Positions 50,828 through 61,262 of a stretch of DNA of 64,000 nucleotides are shown piece after piece. Within the stretch, counting starts at the first letter, position 1. Every line of letters starts with the position of its first letter. Source of the DNA: Providencia vermicola (GTDB lineage: Bacteria > Pseudomonadota > Gammaproteobacteria > Enterobacterales > Enterobacteriaceae); NCBI RefSeq assembly GCF_020381325.1, contig NZ_JAGSPI010000004.1:62001-126000 (forward strand). Direction: 5' to 3'. The notes beneath the pieces were generated by a model, which made no database searches, was not told the origin of the DNA, and saw nothing but the letters and a program-made list of their open reading frames with translations. The position numbers and the translations under genes were made by a program.

Positions 50828-52165
50828 ATGACTGCATCCACTTTTTCTGAACTTGATCTTGATGAAAGCCTAATTGACGCGCTGTCAGATAAAGGCTATC
50901 AACGTCCCACTGCTATCCAAGCTGCGGCTATTCCAGCTGCAATGGATGGTCGTGATGTGTTAGGTTCAGCACCAACAGGGACAGGTAAAACAGCGGCATT
51001 CCTGCTGCCAGCAATTCAACATTTACTTGATTTCCCAAGAAAAAAATCAGGGCCACCACGCGTTCTGATTGTCACGCCTACCCGTGAATTAGCTATGCAG
51101 GTTGCTGACCAAGCAAAAGAATTATGCGCACATAATCACCTAGACATTGCAACAATCACAGGTGGTGTTGCTTATATGAACCACGCTGAAATTTTCAGCG
51201 AAAACCAAGATATCGTTGTTGCCACAACAGGTCGCTTATTACAGTACATTAAAGAAGAAAACTTTGACTGCCGCGCGGTTGAGATTTTGATCCTAGATGA
51301 AGCTGACCGTATGTTAGATATGGGGTTTGCAAACGATATTGAAACTATTGCAGGCGAAACGCGCTGGCGCAAACAAACCATGCTATTTTCAGCGACGCTT
51401 GAAGGTGAAGCCATCCGTGACTTTGCAGAGCGCTTGCTAGAAGATCCCGTTGAAATTGATGCGGACCCATCTCGACGTGAACGTAAAAAAATCCAGCAAT
51501 TTCATTACCGTGCGGATACCGTTGAACACAAAACTGCATTACTATGCCACTTACTGAAACAAGAAGAAGTGACAAAAGCGATTGTGTTCGTACGCAAACG
51601 TGAACGCTTACGCGAGCTTGTTCAGTGGCTACGTGAAGCAGGTATTGAGCCTTGTTATCTGGAAGGTGAAATGCCTCAAGCGAAACGTAACGAAGCGGTA
51701 CGTCGCCTTGTTGATGGGCAAGTTAAAGTCCTCGTTGCGACGGATGTGGCATCACGGGGTTTAGACATCGATAACGTCAGTCATGTTTTTAATTTCGACT
51801 TACCAAGAACTGCTGACGTTTACTTACATCGCATAGGCCGTACTGGCCGTGCCGGTCGCAAAGGTACAGCAATTTCCTTAGTTGAAGCCCATGACTTCCC
51901 ATTACTGGGTAAAATTACACGCTACATTGAAGACCCGATCAAAGTGCGTGTTATAGATGCCTTGCGCCCAACAACAAAAGCGCCATCTGAAGCGATGTTA
52001 AATAAGCCAAAACCATCAAAGAAAGTGCTGGCAAAGCGCAAAGAGAAAAAGAAAGAAGAACAAGCGAAGAAAAAAGAAAAAGTACGCCATCGCGATAAGA
52101 AGAATATTGGGAAACGTCGTACTCCAGTCAGTCCAGCTGCATCAGCAGTTAGCGATAAAGACTAA
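50828..52165 (+). CDS. srmB: ATP-dependent RNA helicase SrmB
   Basis: 445 residues. DEAD-box motifs in order: Q motif region, APTGTGKT, PTRELAMQ, DEAD (LILDEADRMLDMGF), SAT, and HRIGRTGRAGRKG. A basic Lys/Glu-rich tail (about 395-445) binds RNA. It assists early 50S assembly. N-terminus SELDLDESLIDALSDKGYQRPTAIQ matches E. coli SrmB (444). A short gap with its own promoter follows gltS. Confidence 0.95.
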   Translation: MTASTFSELDLDESLIDALSDKGYQRPTAIQAAAIPAAMDGRDVLGSAPTGTGKTAAFLLPAIQHLLDFPRKKSGPPRVLIVTPTRELAMQVADQAKELCAHNHLDIATITGGVAYMNHAEIFSENQDIVVATTGRLLQYIKEENFDCRAVEILILDEADRMLDMGFANDIETIAGETRWRKQTMLFSATLEGEAIRDFAERLLEDPVEIDADPSRRERKKIQQFHYRADTVEHKTALLCHLLKQEEVTKAIVFVRKRERLRELVQWLREAGIEPCYLEGEMPQAKRNEAVRRLVDGQVKVLVATDVASRGLDIDNVSHVFNFDLPRTADVYLHRIGRTGRAGRKGTAISLVEAHDFPLLGKITRYIEDPIKVRVIDALRPTTKAPSEAMLNKPKPSKKVLAKRKEKKKEEQAKKKEKVRHRDKKNIGKRRTPVSPAASAVSDKD

Positions 52166-52173
52166 TAACCAAT

Positions 52174-52197
52174 CAAACGGGTTTCGGCCCGTTTTTA
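52174..52197 (+). terminator. Terminator of srmB
   Basis: AAACGGG-TTTC-GGCCCGTTTTT just after the stop; the T-run ends 1-2 bases before the stop of the opposite gene. Confidence 0.85.
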
Positions 52198-52198
52198 T

Positions 52199-53644
52199 TT
52201 AATTCATCATATGAATAATTTTTTCTCGCATTTTTTTCCCTTCTTGCGTTAATGCATCATATTTAATGATGTGATTATTAATAATATCTTTGCAATCAAA
52301 ACCTTGATTGTTTTTTACCCGCCAATCTGCCCCATTGACTAACAACAATTCAGCAACATCTAAAGCATGACTATTTAAAGCATCATGGAGTGGTGTATTT
52401 CCTAAATTATCTTTTATATCAACCAGTAAACCATTATCTAACAATATTTTAGACTGCATCACTCGGCCACTTTGAGCCGCTACATGTAAAATACTTTTTT
52501 GCTGGATTAATTGTGTATTTTTAATGGCTTGCCCATACTGTGAATCGAGCAGGATTTGCATAAACTGCCCATTCATAGCCCTTGCTGATTGATTCGCTAA
52601 AAAATCAAGGTCACATGCTTTATTATGACATTCTAAAAGATTTGAAAACTCAACAACATTGCCTTTTCTAATGGCACTTTTACAACTTTCTTGCCAATTA
52701 ATTTTTTGTTGCTCTTCGATGATTGGGAACACTTTTAGCGGGAGCTCGACAGCTTTATCATACTCCCCAGTAATCGCATTCCAATTATTCCACGGTTTAT
52801 GTTTACACATCACCTTAATAATTTTAACCATCGTATGTGCAATAAAACTTCTTGTTAAGAATCGGTGTGGTAACCAATTTTTCCAAGAACTCTGTTCGCT
52901 ATAAGCCATTTTAATACGCGTTCCCAGCGCTGAAGGGATAGGTAAAGTATTTTGTAAAGAATCAAGCCAGTCATATTGCACAGTATAAAATCGTATCAGC
53001 CCTTCATTCGCCATTCGTTCCGCAGCATCATAATCAAGCCCGATCTTATTTACCGTATTCCTTGCAAGCCCTGCGGGGCTAAACACAACTGCAGGGCTAT
53101 GGCTCGCCAATGCGGCAATTGACGCAAGGCCACCACCTAATGAATGCCCCGTACAAATCAGATTTCCTCTTACTGCGTTAAATAAAATATTGGTCAAACC
53201 AACAGATTGATAATACTGGGGTTCATACTGCCCTAAGCCTTGACGGATGTTGGCATAGAAATCCACAATATCGTTTGTACCAGCAAAACAAAGAATATAT
53301 AAATTATTAAATCTGCATATATTGGCTTGAAATCCTGAGGATACGTCACCAAGTAACTCTGTATCAATACCTAATGCATTCAATTGAGGCGTATTTAATC
53401 TCTCTACACCTAACATCTGTTCCCAATCTGTATGGTAAGCCCCATACGATAACATGGCTAAAACAAAGTCTTTTTTTTGTGCGTCACAGCCAAAAAAATG
53501 TTCTTTTAACGTATTTTTTGGCCAACGCTCTCTTTCACATAATGAAATATCTAAACTGCGATTTTGCAAGTAAATGTCTAATCCTTCCCGAGCAAGAGAA
53601 AGGCCATCCACAGAATCAAGTGTTGGTTGTATTGAAAAAGGCAT
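52199..53644 (-). CDS. Lipase class 3-like protein with C-terminal ankyrin repeats
   Basis: 481 residues. An alpha/beta-hydrolase core spans about 55-300: oxyanion-type FAGTNDIVDFYANIRQGLGQ and the nucleophile elbow ICTGHSLGGGLASIAALA. The Asp and His of the triad cannot be fixed by eye. From about 385 two or three ankyrin repeats follow (KSILHVAAQSGRVMQSKILL; NTPLHDALNSHALDVAELLL; NGADWRVKNNQG). No signal peptide is seen, so it is cytosolic or delivered by a secretion system. Lipase plus ankyrin architecture suggests a phospholipase effector or a host-interacting enzyme; no secretion or immunity gene adjoins it. Inserted between srmB and grcA, where E. coli has none. Confidence 0.75.
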   Translation of the reverse strand: MPFSIQPTLDSVDGLSLAREGLDIYLQNRSLDISLCERERWPKNTLKEHFFGCDAQKKDFVLAMLSYGAYHTDWEQMLGVERLNTPQLNALGIDTELLGDVSSGFQANICRFNNLYILCFAGTNDIVDFYANIRQGLGQYEPQYYQSVGLTNILFNAVRGNLICTGHSLGGGLASIAALASHSPAVVFSPAGLARNTVNKIGLDYDAAERMANEGLIRFYTVQYDWLDSLQNTLPIPSALGTRIKMAYSEQSSWKNWLPHRFLTRSFIAHTMVKIIKVMCKHKPWNNWNAITGEYDKAVELPLKVFPIIEEQQKINWQESCKSAIRKGNVVEFSNLLECHNKACDLDFLANQSARAMNGQFMQILLDSQYGQAIKNTQLIQQKSILHVAAQSGRVMQSKILLDNGLLVDIKDNLGNTPLHDALNSHALDVAELLLVNGADWRVKNNQGFDCKDIINNHIIKYDALTQEGKKMREKIIHMMN

Positions 53645-53735
53645 GAATTCTCCCTAACAAATGCGTATGTTGGAAGAGCATTGGAAGCTAAATAGCAGTG
53701 AAGAGAAATAATCAACTTTATTAGAGGCAAATAAA

Positions 53736-53759
53736 AAGCCATTGATATCAATGGCTTTA
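53736..53759 (-). terminator. Terminator of grcA
   Basis: Perfect 24-bp palindrome AAAGCCATTGAT / ATCAATGGCTTT followed on the minus strand by TTTATTTG. It lies 44 bases after the grcA stop. Confidence 0.82.
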
Positions 53760-53802
53760 GAATTTATTATACTGTACTAGATGTAATAGTGTTTAAACTT
53801 TA

Positions 53803-54186
53803 TTACAGGCTTTCAGTGAAAGTACGAGTAATAACATCACGTTGTTGTTCAGGGGTTAATGAGTTAAAACGAACCGCATAACCAGAAACACGGATAGTTA
53901 ATTGTGGGTATTTTTCTGGGTTTTTCACTGCATCTTCTAACGTTTCACGGCTTAATACGTTAACGTTTAAGTGCTGTCCACCTTCTACACGTACAGTTGG
54001 CTTCATTTCCAGTGGAACTTCGCGATATTCAAAAGCACCTAATTCATTTTTATCAACGATTTGGCCTTCATTATAATCTGCTTTAGCACAAACACAGCGA
54101 ACTTCATTTTTCTCGTTATCCAGTAACCAGAAAGAATTCAGTAATGCTGCATTATCAGTTTTAGTAATTTGAATACCTGTAATCAT
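53803..54186 (-). CDS. grcA: Autonomous glycyl radical cofactor
   Basis: 127 residues, as in E. coli GrcA (YfiD). The glycyl radical motif is [24 protein letters not shown]. It replaces the damaged C-terminal radical domain of pyruvate formate-lyase after oxygen exposure. The ATG at 54186 has GGAGG upstream; the open frame extends 36 codons further but is not conserved. Confidence 0.96.
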   Translation of the reverse strand: MITGIQITKTDNAALLNSFWLLDNEKNEVRCVCAKADYNEGQIVDKNELGAFEYREVPLEMKPTVRVEGGQHLNVNVLSRETLEDAVKNPEKYPQLTIRVSGYAVRFNSLTPEQQRDVITRTFTESL

Positions 54187-54570
54187 GTCGACCTCCACGT
54201 TCGAACTTGATTGCGCCCGATTTTTTATATCAATCAAAGCTGCATTAACCATCAATCTTATGTAAATTTGCAATTGGATATTTGGTCTAACCAATGTCTA
54301 TAGTTATTTTATACCAGCTCAACAGGTCACTTTCTTTGATATTTATCAATTGTTCCGTATAGCAATTAATCAAATCCATTCAACTTTATGATTTAAATCA
54401 ATATTCGCCATAATGAATTTTTAATTATTTTTATAGATTTTCAAATTAATTTGAAGCGTAATTATAAAGATCAGGGCTTTATCTCTGCCCAACGAACCAG
54501 TAAGCTTATTACCATCATTTGGTTCAGTTATAAATTGCGCCAGCCAACATTCATTGTTATGGAAAATTTC

Positions 54571-55251
54571 ATGTCAAATACCATTACATGGCACGACGTT
54601 ATTGGCCCCGAAAAAGTAAAACCGTATTTTAAAGAAACATTAGCCTATGTCGCACAACAGCGCCAAGCAGGTAAAATAATCTATCCTCCGCAAGATGATG
54701 TTTTTAATGCTTTTCGCTATACCGAACTTGCTGATATTAAAGTCGTTATTTTGGGTCAAGACCCTTACCATGGTCCAGGCCAAGCCCATGGACTTTCCTT
54801 TTCAGTTTTGCCTGGCATTAAGCCACCACCGTCCCTTGTGAACATGTATAAAGAACTCGAAAACGATATCGAAGGGTTTACAAGACCATCACATGGTTAT
54901 CTACTGAGTTGGGCTCAGCAAGGTGTATTACTACTTAATACTGTACTCACTGTTGAACAAGCTAATGCGCACTCTCATGCACATTTAGGGTGGGAAACAT
55001 TTACAGATAAAGTTATTGAAGCTATTAATGAAAATACCAAAGGTGTAGTCTTTTTACTCTGGGGTGCCCATGCGCAGAAAAAAGGGAAAATCATTGATAC
55101 CAAACGCCATTATGTTTTAAAAGCACCGCATCCCTCCCCGCTTTCTGCGCATCGCGGCTTTTTAGGTTGTGGGCATTTTTCACAGACCAATGAAATTTTA
55201 ACTCAGCAAGGTAAAGCGCCAATTGACTGGAATCCAGTTATTAACGAATAG
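54571..55251 (+). CDS. ung: Uracil-DNA glycosylase
   Basis: 226 residues. Catalytic Asp in [16 protein letters not shown], uracil-recognition and Ser-loop [13 protein letters not shown] with catalytic His. It removes uracil from DNA. The start aligned with E. coli (MANELTWHDVL) is the ATG at 54571; longer upstream extension in frame is not conserved. Divergent from grcA over about 380 AT-rich bases. Confidence 0.96.
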   Translation: MSNTITWHDVIGPEKVKPYFKETLAYVAQQRQAGKIIYPPQDDVFNAFRYTELADIKVVILGQDPYHGPGQAHGLSFSVLPGIKPPPSLVNMYKELENDIEGFTRPSHGYLLSWAQQGVLLLNTVLTVEQANAHSHAHLGWETFTDKVIEAINENTKGVVFLLWGAHAQKKGKIIDTKRHYVLKAPHPSPLSAHRGFLGCGHFSQTNEILTQQGKAPIDWNPVINE

Positions 55252-55274
55252 CTGCATATTTTAGGTAAGCAAAA

Positions 55275-55300
55275 AAATGGGATACACATGTATCCCATTT
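55275..55300. terminator. Bidirectional terminator ung / grpE
   Basis: AAATGGGATACA / TGTATCCCATTT near-perfect palindrome between convergent genes, with A-run left and mixed sequence right. Confidence 0.8.
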
Positions 55301-55306
55301 AAACAA

Positions 55307-55900
55307 TTATTTCGAAACAATAACCATTGCTGGTCTGAGTAATCGGTTATTTAACGTATACCCTTTTTGCATCACGTTAATCACATGATTAGGTTGGTGG
55401 TCAGGTGATTCAATCATTGTCATTGCTTGATGAACTTCAGGGTTGAATGGCACATTCGCATCCCCCACAGGTTCGATACCAAACTTAGCGACAGCATCCA
55501 AGAACGTTTTCAGCGTTAAATCTAGCCCTTCTAACATGGCTTTAGATTGCTCATTATCGCGATCAGCAGCATCGATCGCACGTTCCAAATTATCAATCAC
55601 AGGTAAAAGCTCATTTGAGAATTTCTCAAGTGCAAATTTATGTGCTTTTTCAATATCTTGCTCTGTACGACGACGAATATTTTCGATTTCAGCATGAGCG
55701 CGTAACATTGCTTCTCGTTCGGTCTTTTGTGAAGCGGCTAATTGCTCTTCAAGCTCAGCAATACGCGCTGCTAACGCTTGTTCATTTGCTTGTGCATCTT
55801 CTACTTGCTGGGCGTTCACTTCTTGCTCTGCTTGAACTTTTTGTGATTCATTTAACTCAGAAGCTTGCTCATCATGCATGTTTTGGTCTTTACTACTCAT
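55307..55900 (-). CDS. grpE: GrpE nucleotide exchange factor
   Basis: 197 residues. Long N-terminal helix (coiled coil about 35-85, [18 protein letters not shown] ... [24 protein letters not shown]) and C-terminal beta domain ([20 protein letters not shown]). It exchanges ADP for ATP on DnaK. It has a sigma-32 promoter just upstream. Confidence 0.96.
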   Translation of the reverse strand: MSSKDQNMHDEQASELNESQKVQAEQEVNAQQVEDAQANEQALAARIAELEEQLAASQKTEREAMLRAHAEIENIRRRTEQDIEKAHKFALEKFSNELLPVIDNLERAIDAADRDNEQSKAMLEGLDLTLKTFLDAVAKFGIEPVGDANVPFNPEVHQAMTMIESPDHQPNHVINVMQKGYTLNNRLLRPAMVIVSK

Positions 55901-55945
55901 GAATATCTCCGCGTATTTAGCATTAATCCCATATATGAGAGTATT

Positions 55946-55971
55946 ATGGGGATCTAATACAGGGATTCAAG
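55946..55971 (-). promoter_or_regulatory. Sigma-32 heat-shock promoter of grpE
   Basis: -35 CTTGAA, 14-base spacer, -10 CCCCATAAT: a near-perfect RpoH promoter. Start is expected about 40 bases before the grpE ATG, on the minus strand. Confidence 0.88.
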
Positions 55972-56001
55972 GGAAGTCATACAATGAGAGGCCAAAAAAG
56001 T

Positions 56002-56901
56002 ATGCAAAAGGACAATAATACAGCACATTCTCACTTCAAAACGATAGGCATTGTCGGGCACCCAAGGCATCCTGAAGCGTTAGCAACCCATGAACTGATT
56101 TATCACTGGTTAATTTCAAAAAATTACCATGCCATTATCGACAAACAAGTTGCTAAAGACTTGAAGTTAACAAATGCGACAACTGGCACATTAACTGAAA
56201 TTGGCCAACAAGCCGATTTAGTCATCGTCGTGGGAGGGGACGGTAACATGTTAGGTGCAGCCCGTATATTATCTCGCTATAACAATAAAGTTATTGGTGT
56301 GAATCGTGGAAATTTAGGTTTTCTAACTGACCTTGACCCCGATAATGCCTTACAGCAACTTTCACGCGTGCTTGAAGGAGAATACCGTGAAGAACAACGT
56401 TTTCTTCTTGAAGCTCAAGTGATTAAGGCTAATCAAAAAGCGCGGAAGAGCAGTGCGATCAATGAAATCGTACTCCACCCTGGGAAAGTCGCTCATATGA
56501 TTGAGTTTGAAGTTTATATTGATGATAAATTTGCATTCTCACAACGTTCTGATGGGTTAATTATTGCTACACCAACAGGCTCAACAGCCTATTCGCTATC
56601 GGCAGGAGGCCCTATTTTAACTCCTAATCTGGATGCCATTGTCTTAGTTCCCATGTTCCCACACACACTATCTTCTCGTCCTTTAGTCATCAGCAGCGAC
56701 AGTAGTATACGCTTGAAATTCTTACGCACGAATATTGATTATGAAGTCAGTTGCGATAGCCAAATTATGTTGCCAATTCAAGATGGTGAAGAGGTTATTG
56801 TAAAACGCAGTAATAAAAACCTCAATTTAGTTCATCCTAAAGATTATAATTATTTCAATACGTTAAGTTCAAAATTAGGATGGGCAAAAAAAACTTTCTA
56901 A
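56002..56901 (+). CDS. nadK: NAD kinase
   Basis: 299 residues from the ATG at 56002, which has AGAGG 9 bases upstream; an in-frame ATG at 55984 is also possible (305 residues). The ATP/NAD kinase motif [14 protein letters not shown] with catalytic [18 protein letters not shown] and [16 protein letters not shown] are intact. It phosphorylates NAD to NADP. Divergent from grpE, as in E. coli, but the coding ends overlap no gene. Confidence 0.95.
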   Translation: MQKDNNTAHSHFKTIGIVGHPRHPEALATHELIYHWLISKNYHAIIDKQVAKDLKLTNATTGTLTEIGQQADLVIVVGGDGNMLGAARILSRYNNKVIGVNRGNLGFLTDLDPDNALQQLSRVLEGEYREEQRFLLEAQVIKANQKARKSSAINEIVLHPGKVAHMIEFEVYIDDKFAFSQRSDGLIIATPTGSTAYSLSAGGPILTPNLDAIVLVPMFPHTLSSRPLVISSDSSIRLKFLRTNIDYEVSCDSQIMLPIQDGEEVIVKRSNKNLNLVHPKDYNYFNTLSSKLGWAKKTF

Positions 56902-56922
56902 TTATTTTACTCTGCCTCTTTA

Positions 56923-56938
56923 CTGTATAAAAAAACAG
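56923..56938 (+). promoter_or_regulatory. LexA (SOS) box 1 of recN
   Basis: CTGTATAAAAAAACAG fits CTGT-N8-ACAG, preceded by TA. It lies 49 bases before the recN ATG. Confidence 0.85.
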
Positions 56939-56944
56939 GATAAA

Positions 56945-56960
56945 CTGTATGAAAACACAG
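56945..56960 (+). promoter_or_regulatory. LexA (SOS) box 2 of recN
   Basis: CTGTATGAAAACACAG fits CTGT-N8-ACAG. It is centred 22 bases from box 1, i.e. two turns of the helix, as in multi-box recN promoters of enterics. Confidence 0.85.
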
Positions 56961-56986
56961 GTGTGTATTTTTACAGGAGAGCGCAG

Positions 56987-58648
56987 ATGCTTACTCAATT
57001 AACTATCAGTAATTTTGCTATCGTTCGTGAATTAGAAATTGATTTTCGTAGCGGTATGACAGCCATCACTGGTGAAACTGGTGCGGGTAAATCTATTGCA
57101 ATTGATGCGCTTGGCCTGTGTTTAGGTAACCGTGGTGAAGCCAATATGGTTCGTCCTGGTGCTCAACGGGCTGACCTCTGTGCCCGCTTCTCTCTATCTG
57201 ATGCAAAAATAGCCGCAAATTGGTTGGTAGAACACCAACTTGATAATCAAAACGAATGTTTATTGCGCCGTACTATTGCCTCTGATGGGCGCTCAAGGGG
57301 CTTTATCAATGGCACATCGGTTCCCTTATCTCAACTCAGAGAATTAGGCACCCTATTAATCCAAATTCATGGCCAACATGCTCACCAACTGTTGCTTGAT
57401 AATACTCATCAAAAATCCTTACTTGATGCCTATGCAAATCAGCAAGAATTGCTTGTACAAATGAAAAAAGCATGGCAAACATGGCATGATTCCTGTCAGC
57501 AACTCGCTGTATTTCAAAAGCAAATGCAAGAACGTGAATCACGTCAGCAACTGCTGGATTACCATTTAAAAGAGCTTAATGAATTTCTTCCTGTCCAAGG
57601 TGAATTTGAGGAAATTGACCAAGAATACAAACAACTCGCCAATCATGGTCAATTTTTAACGATTGGGCAAAATACAGCACAAATTTTGTCTGAAGATGAT
57701 GGTGCTAATGTCATCAGCCTGCTAAACATGGCAAAAAGTGAATTAACCGATCTTGTTGCACTAAACCCTAAATTCTCAGGGTTACTTGATATGCTCGAAG
57801 AAGCATCAATACAAGTCAGTGAAGTCAGCGATGAAATAAAACATTATTGCGACCAATATGAGCTAGATCCTAATCGCTTGTTTGAACTTGAACAGCGCAT
57901 TTCTAAGCAAATTAGCTTAGCGCGCAAGCATCGCATTGCTCCCGAGGCTCTACCTGAATTATTTCAACAGCTTTCATCTGAACAAGCGCAAATTGCTAAC
58001 CAAAACGAAGATTGTGAGGCACTAAATGCACAAGTCTTTGCTGACCACCAAAAAGCTCTCTCTTACGCAGAACGCTTGCACCATGTTCGTTTACATTATG
58101 CACAAGAACTCAGCACACTTATTACAAATAGCATGCACCAATTATCAATGCCTCATGGCTTATTCACAATTGATGTAAAATTTATACCAGAACAACTCCA
58201 AATTGATGGCGCTTGTAAAATTGAATTCAATGTTACAACCAATCCAGGGCAGCCACATCAAGCACTAGCAAAAGTCGCTTCAGGTGGCGAACTTTCACGC
58301 ATAGCTCTTGCTATCCAAGTGATTACTGCGAAAAAAATGGATACCCCCGCATTAATTTTCGATGAGGTTGATGTTGGTATTAGTGGCCCTACTGCTGCCA
58401 TTGTGGGTAAATTATTACGTGAACTCGGCGAATCGACGCAAGTGATGTGTGTAACGCATCTACCACAAGTTGCGGGATGTGGTCATCATCATTTTTATGT
58501 GAGCAAAGAAACAAATGGCATTGAAACTGAAACTCACATGCAATTATTAGATAAAAAAGCAAGATTACAAGAACTTGCAAGGCTTCTAGCAGGTTCTGAG
58601 GTCACAAAAAACACGTTGGCAAATGCAAAAGAATTGCTTGCAGCGTAA
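56987..58648 (+). CDS. recN: DNA repair protein RecN
   Basis: 553 residues, SMC-like. N-terminal ATPase [19 protein letters not shown], central coiled coils (about 155-360) with the zipper-like middle, and the C-terminal signature [14 protein letters not shown] and Walker [16 protein letters not shown]. It acts at double-strand breaks. AGGAG precedes the ATG at 56987. Two LexA boxes lie upstream, so it is SOS-induced. Confidence 0.96.
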   Translation: MLTQLTISNFAIVRELEIDFRSGMTAITGETGAGKSIAIDALGLCLGNRGEANMVRPGAQRADLCARFSLSDAKIAANWLVEHQLDNQNECLLRRTIASDGRSRGFINGTSVPLSQLRELGTLLIQIHGQHAHQLLLDNTHQKSLLDAYANQQELLVQMKKAWQTWHDSCQQLAVFQKQMQERESRQQLLDYHLKELNEFLPVQGEFEEIDQEYKQLANHGQFLTIGQNTAQILSEDDGANVISLLNMAKSELTDLVALNPKFSGLLDMLEEASIQVSEVSDEIKHYCDQYELDPNRLFELEQRISKQISLARKHRIAPEALPELFQQLSSEQAQIANQNEDCEALNAQVFADHQKALSYAERLHHVRLHYAQELSTLITNSMHQLSMPHGLFTIDVKFIPEQLQIDGACKIEFNVTTNPGQPHQALAKVASGGELSRIALAIQVITAKKMDTPALIFDEVDVGISGPTAAIVGKLLRELGESTQVMCVTHLPQVAGCGHHHFYVSKETNGIETETHMQLLDKKARLQELARLLAGSEVTKNTLANAKELLAA

Positions 58649-58760
58649 TTTTTGACAACTTTTTTGCGCTCATGTGGTCTTAGAGTCGATAAGGAAGGTT
58701 TTAAAATGTATCAATGTCGATTATCATTGATGTTCTGACTCCAAAAGGAATGAGATATCC

Positions 58761-59138
58761 ATGCGTTATAAATTGTTAACTGCTGCTGCACTATCACTCG
58801 CATTAATGTCTACGGGCTGTTCAATGATGGAACGTCTTGTCTATCACCCAGACATTAACCAAGGTAATTACCTCACAGCGAAAGATGTTGCTAAGATCCA
58901 AAAAGGAATGACACAGCAACAGGTCGCTTATACTTTGGGCACACCAATGTTATCCGACCCGTTTGGTACTCAAACCTGGTATTACGTATTCCGTCAAGAG
59001 CTGGGGCATGATCCGGTCAAGCAAGAAACTCTGACACTTATTTTTGATCGCAACGGTATTCTTACTGACATCAAAAATGAGAAGAACCTTGCAGCTCAGG
59101 AATCGATGGAAGCTGCTGAGACTAAAACCGCTGACTAA
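58761..59138 (+). CDS. bamE: BamE outer-membrane assembly lipoprotein
   Basis: 125 residues. Lipobox [10 protein letters not shown], then the SmpA/OmlA domain ([36 protein letters not shown]). Part of the BAM complex that inserts beta-barrel proteins. The C-terminal tail is Ala/Glu-rich. Confidence 0.95.
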   Translation: MRYKLLTAAALSLALMSTGCSMMERLVYHPDINQGNYLTAKDVAKIQKGMTQQQVAYTLGTPMLSDPFGTQTWYYVFRQELGHDPVKQETLTLIFDRNGILTDIKNEKNLAAQESMEAAETKTAD

Positions 59139-59170
59139 TAATGCATATGCATTAATATAGAACTAAAAAT

Positions 59171-59215
59171 GTAACTACCCATAACCGAGCCTTAGCAGGT
59201 AGTTACTTGTGTTTT
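59171..59215 (+). terminator. Terminator of bamE
   Basis: GTAACTACC / GGTAGTTAC hairpin followed by TTGTGTTTTT. Confidence 0.7.
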
Positions 59216-59264
59216 TATAAATGTCTGATAATGCCTTCTAGGCTATAAAGTCACAGCAAACATA

Positions 59265-59293
59265 AACAAAAAACCGAGCAAATAGCTCGGTTT
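59265..59293 (-). terminator. Terminator of ratA-rnfH
   Basis: Minus-strand AAACCGAGC / GCTCGGTTT stem followed by a T-run, 17 bases after the rnfH stop. Confidence 0.85.
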
Positions 59294-59309
59294 ATCAATT
59301 AACTGAAGT

Positions 59310-59606
59310 TTAATTACTTTTCGCTTCTTTCGATTTTTCAGCACGCTTACGGCGTAATTCTTTTGGATCTGCAAGCAAAGGACGATAGATTTCAATCCGC
59401 TCCCCATCTTGCACAGTATCAGAAAGTTTTGCAGGACGACTATATATCCCTACTTTATTTTTTTTTAAATCAATATCGTCACGCAGTGAAAGAATACCTG
59501 AAGCGATAATTGCCTCTTCTATTGTTACACCTTCAGTAAGCTTTACGGATAGTAAATATTGCTTCTCTGGCAGTGCATACACCACTTCAACATTGATATC
59601 AGACAC
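59310..59606 (-). CDS. rnfH: RnfH/RatB family protein
   Basis: 98 residues from a GTG at 59606, which has AAGGA 8 bases upstream; an ATG 9 bases earlier is in frame but badly spaced from the ribosome site. Ubiquitin-like fold family UPF0125: [59 protein letters not shown]. Function is unproven. It overlaps the ratA stop by 8 bases. Confidence 0.92.
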   Translation of the reverse strand: MSDINVEVVYALPEKQYLLSVKLTEGVTIEEAIIASGILSLRDDIDLKKNKVGIYSRPAKLSDTVQDGERIEIYRPLLADPKELRRKRAEKSKEAKSN

Positions 59607-60033
59607 TATAAACATCCTTAGCTCTTAATGTAAAAGCCTGAACCATATTATTAGCAAGCTCTTTAAATATTTTGCCAAATGCTAGTTCTATCAGTTTATT
59701 GGTGAATTCAAAATCAAGATGAAACTCGATTTTACAAGCATCCGCACTGAGAGGAATAAATCTCCATCCGCCAGACAACTTACTAAACGGCCCTTCTACT
59801 AATTGCATATGTATGCACTTATTGTCTTCAAGCACATTTTTGGTAACGAACGTTTTGCTAATTCCCGCTTTGGATACCTCAACAGAAGCCGTCATTTCCT
59901 CAGCACTGTGACTGATAATACGACTCCCCACACACCCAGGTAAAAAGCTTGGGTATGAAATCACATCATTTACGAGTTTATACATTTGTTCTGCGCTAAA
60001 AGGGACTAACGCAGAGCGACTAATCTGTGGCAT
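59599..60033 (-). CDS. ratA: RatA, START-domain toxin / ribosome association inhibitor
   Basis: 144 residues from the ATG at 60033 ([21 protein letters not shown]), which has AGGAA upstream; a longer in-frame start at 60090 is not preferred. START/polyketide-cyclase fold; motifs SYPSFLPGC and [17 protein letters not shown] are conserved. In E. coli it blocks 70S association; homologues bind coenzyme Q. Paired with rnfH and divergent from smpB. Confidence 0.92.
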   Translation of the reverse strand: MPQISRSALVPFSAEQMYKLVNDVISYPSFLPGCVGSRIISHSAEEMTASVEVSKAGISKTFVTKNVLEDNKCIHMQLVEGPFSKLSGGWRFIPLSADACKIEFHLDFEFTNKLIELAFGKIFKELANNMVQAFTLRAKDVYSV

Positions 60034-60186
60034 ATCAATTCCTATCCCTAAAAACTGGGCATATAATAGCACTATTGATTGGTTAAACAAAAAACAAAAC
60101 CCACACAGGGCAAGAAATGCACAATCAAAAAAATATCAACGCAGAAAGATTTCTTTCGACTCAGCTTACAGTATAATGATTGCACT

Positions 60187-60669
60187 ATGACAAAGAAAAA
60201 ACCATATAAACCCGGTTCAGCAACAATTGCTATGAACAAGCGTGCTCGCCACGAATATTCTATCGAAGAGGAGTTCGAGGCGGGTTTGTCCCTACAAGGT
60301 TGGGAAGTTAAATCACTGCGTGCTGGCAAAGCCAACATCGGTGATAGTTACGTATTACTGAGAGATGGCGAAGCCTATTTATTTGGTGCTAACTTTACGC
60401 CTCTTAACGTTGCTTCTACTCATGTTGTTTGTGATCCAACACGTAGTCGTAAACTATTGTTAAATCAACGTGAATTAGACACCCTTTATGGTAAAGTCAA
60501 CCGTGAAGGTTACACCGTCATCGCACTTTCTCTCTATTGGAAAAATGCATGGTGTAAAGTAAAAATCGGTGTTGCAAAGGGTAAAAAAGCCCACGATAAG
60601 CGTTCTGATATCAAAGAACGTGAATGGCAACTTGATAAAGCACGTATAATGAAACATTCTAATCGCTAA
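60187..60669 (+). CDS. smpB: SsrA-binding protein SmpB
   Basis: 160 residues, as in E. coli. [24 protein letters not shown] start, OB-fold core [14 protein letters not shown], and a basic C-terminal tail [24 protein letters not shown] that mimics mRNA in the A site. It delivers tmRNA to stalled ribosomes. It is directly upstream of ssrA. Confidence 0.97.
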   Translation: MTKKKPYKPGSATIAMNKRARHEYSIEEEFEAGLSLQGWEVKSLRAGKANIGDSYVLLRDGEAYLFGANFTPLNVASTHVVCDPTRSRKLLLNQRELDTLYGKVNREGYTVIALSLYWKNAWCKVKIGVAKGKKAHDKRSDIKEREWQLDKARIMKHSNR

Positions 60670-60717
60670 GTCCTAGCTTTATAGGATAATTTTCTGTTAT
60701 ACTGCGTTCAACAACTT

Positions 60718-61081
60718 GGGGCTGATTCTGGATTCGACGGGATTTGCGAAACCCAAGGTGCATGCCGAGGGGCGGTTGGCCTCGTAAAAAGCCGCAAAAA
60801 AATAGTCGCAAACGACGAAAACTACGCTTTAGCAGCTTAATAACCTGCTTAGAGCCCTCTCTCCCTAGCCTCCGCTCTTAGGACGGGGATCAAGAGAGGT
60901 CAAACCCAAAAGAGATCGCGTGAATGCCTTGCCTGGGGTTGCAGCGTTAAATTTAATCAGGATAGTTTGTTGATGGCGTGTCTGTCCGCAGTTGGCAAAT
61001 GAATTTAAAGACTAGACTAAGCATGTAGTACCGAGGATGTAGAAATTTCGGACGCGGGTTCAACTCCCGCCAGCTCCACCA
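60718..61081 (+). ncRNA. ssrA: tmRNA (SsrA)
   Basis: 364 nt from GGGGCTGATTC to the 3' CCA. The tRNA-like ends are present: acceptor GGGGCUG with CAGCUCC, and the T-arm GGGUUCAACUCCCG. The tag frame at 60808-60840 encodes ANDENYALAA and ends TAATAA. The 3' end (CGGGTTCAACTCCCGCCAGC) is a common attachment site; an integrase follows at once, so this copy is probably rebuilt by the island's left att site. Confidence 0.97.
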
Positions 61082-61113
61082 AATTATCTTCTAAGGACGT
61101 CCAAAGAAGACTG

Positions 61114-61149
61114 AAAAGCCCGCTAACTCAATGAGTTACGGGCTTTTTT
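61114..61149 (+). terminator. Terminator after ssrA
   Basis: AAAGCCCG-TAACTC / GAGTTA-CGGGCTTTTTT stem with T-run, 33 bases past the tmRNA CCA end. Confidence 0.88.
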
Positions 61150-61262
61150 ATGTCCTACGCTGTCCTATTTTATCCCACCCAAGCTAATTCCTTTAGGCCC
61201 ATTGATAGGCCCAACGAAAAGAACTAACATCTTTGTTGGGCCTAAACGCATGGAGATTTTTC

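Noticed and set aside
52659-52904. Possible toxin/immunity-like small frame opposite the lipase-ankyrin gene
   Set aside because: I looked for an immunity partner for the lipase; this frame is only an antisense shadow without a ribosome site.
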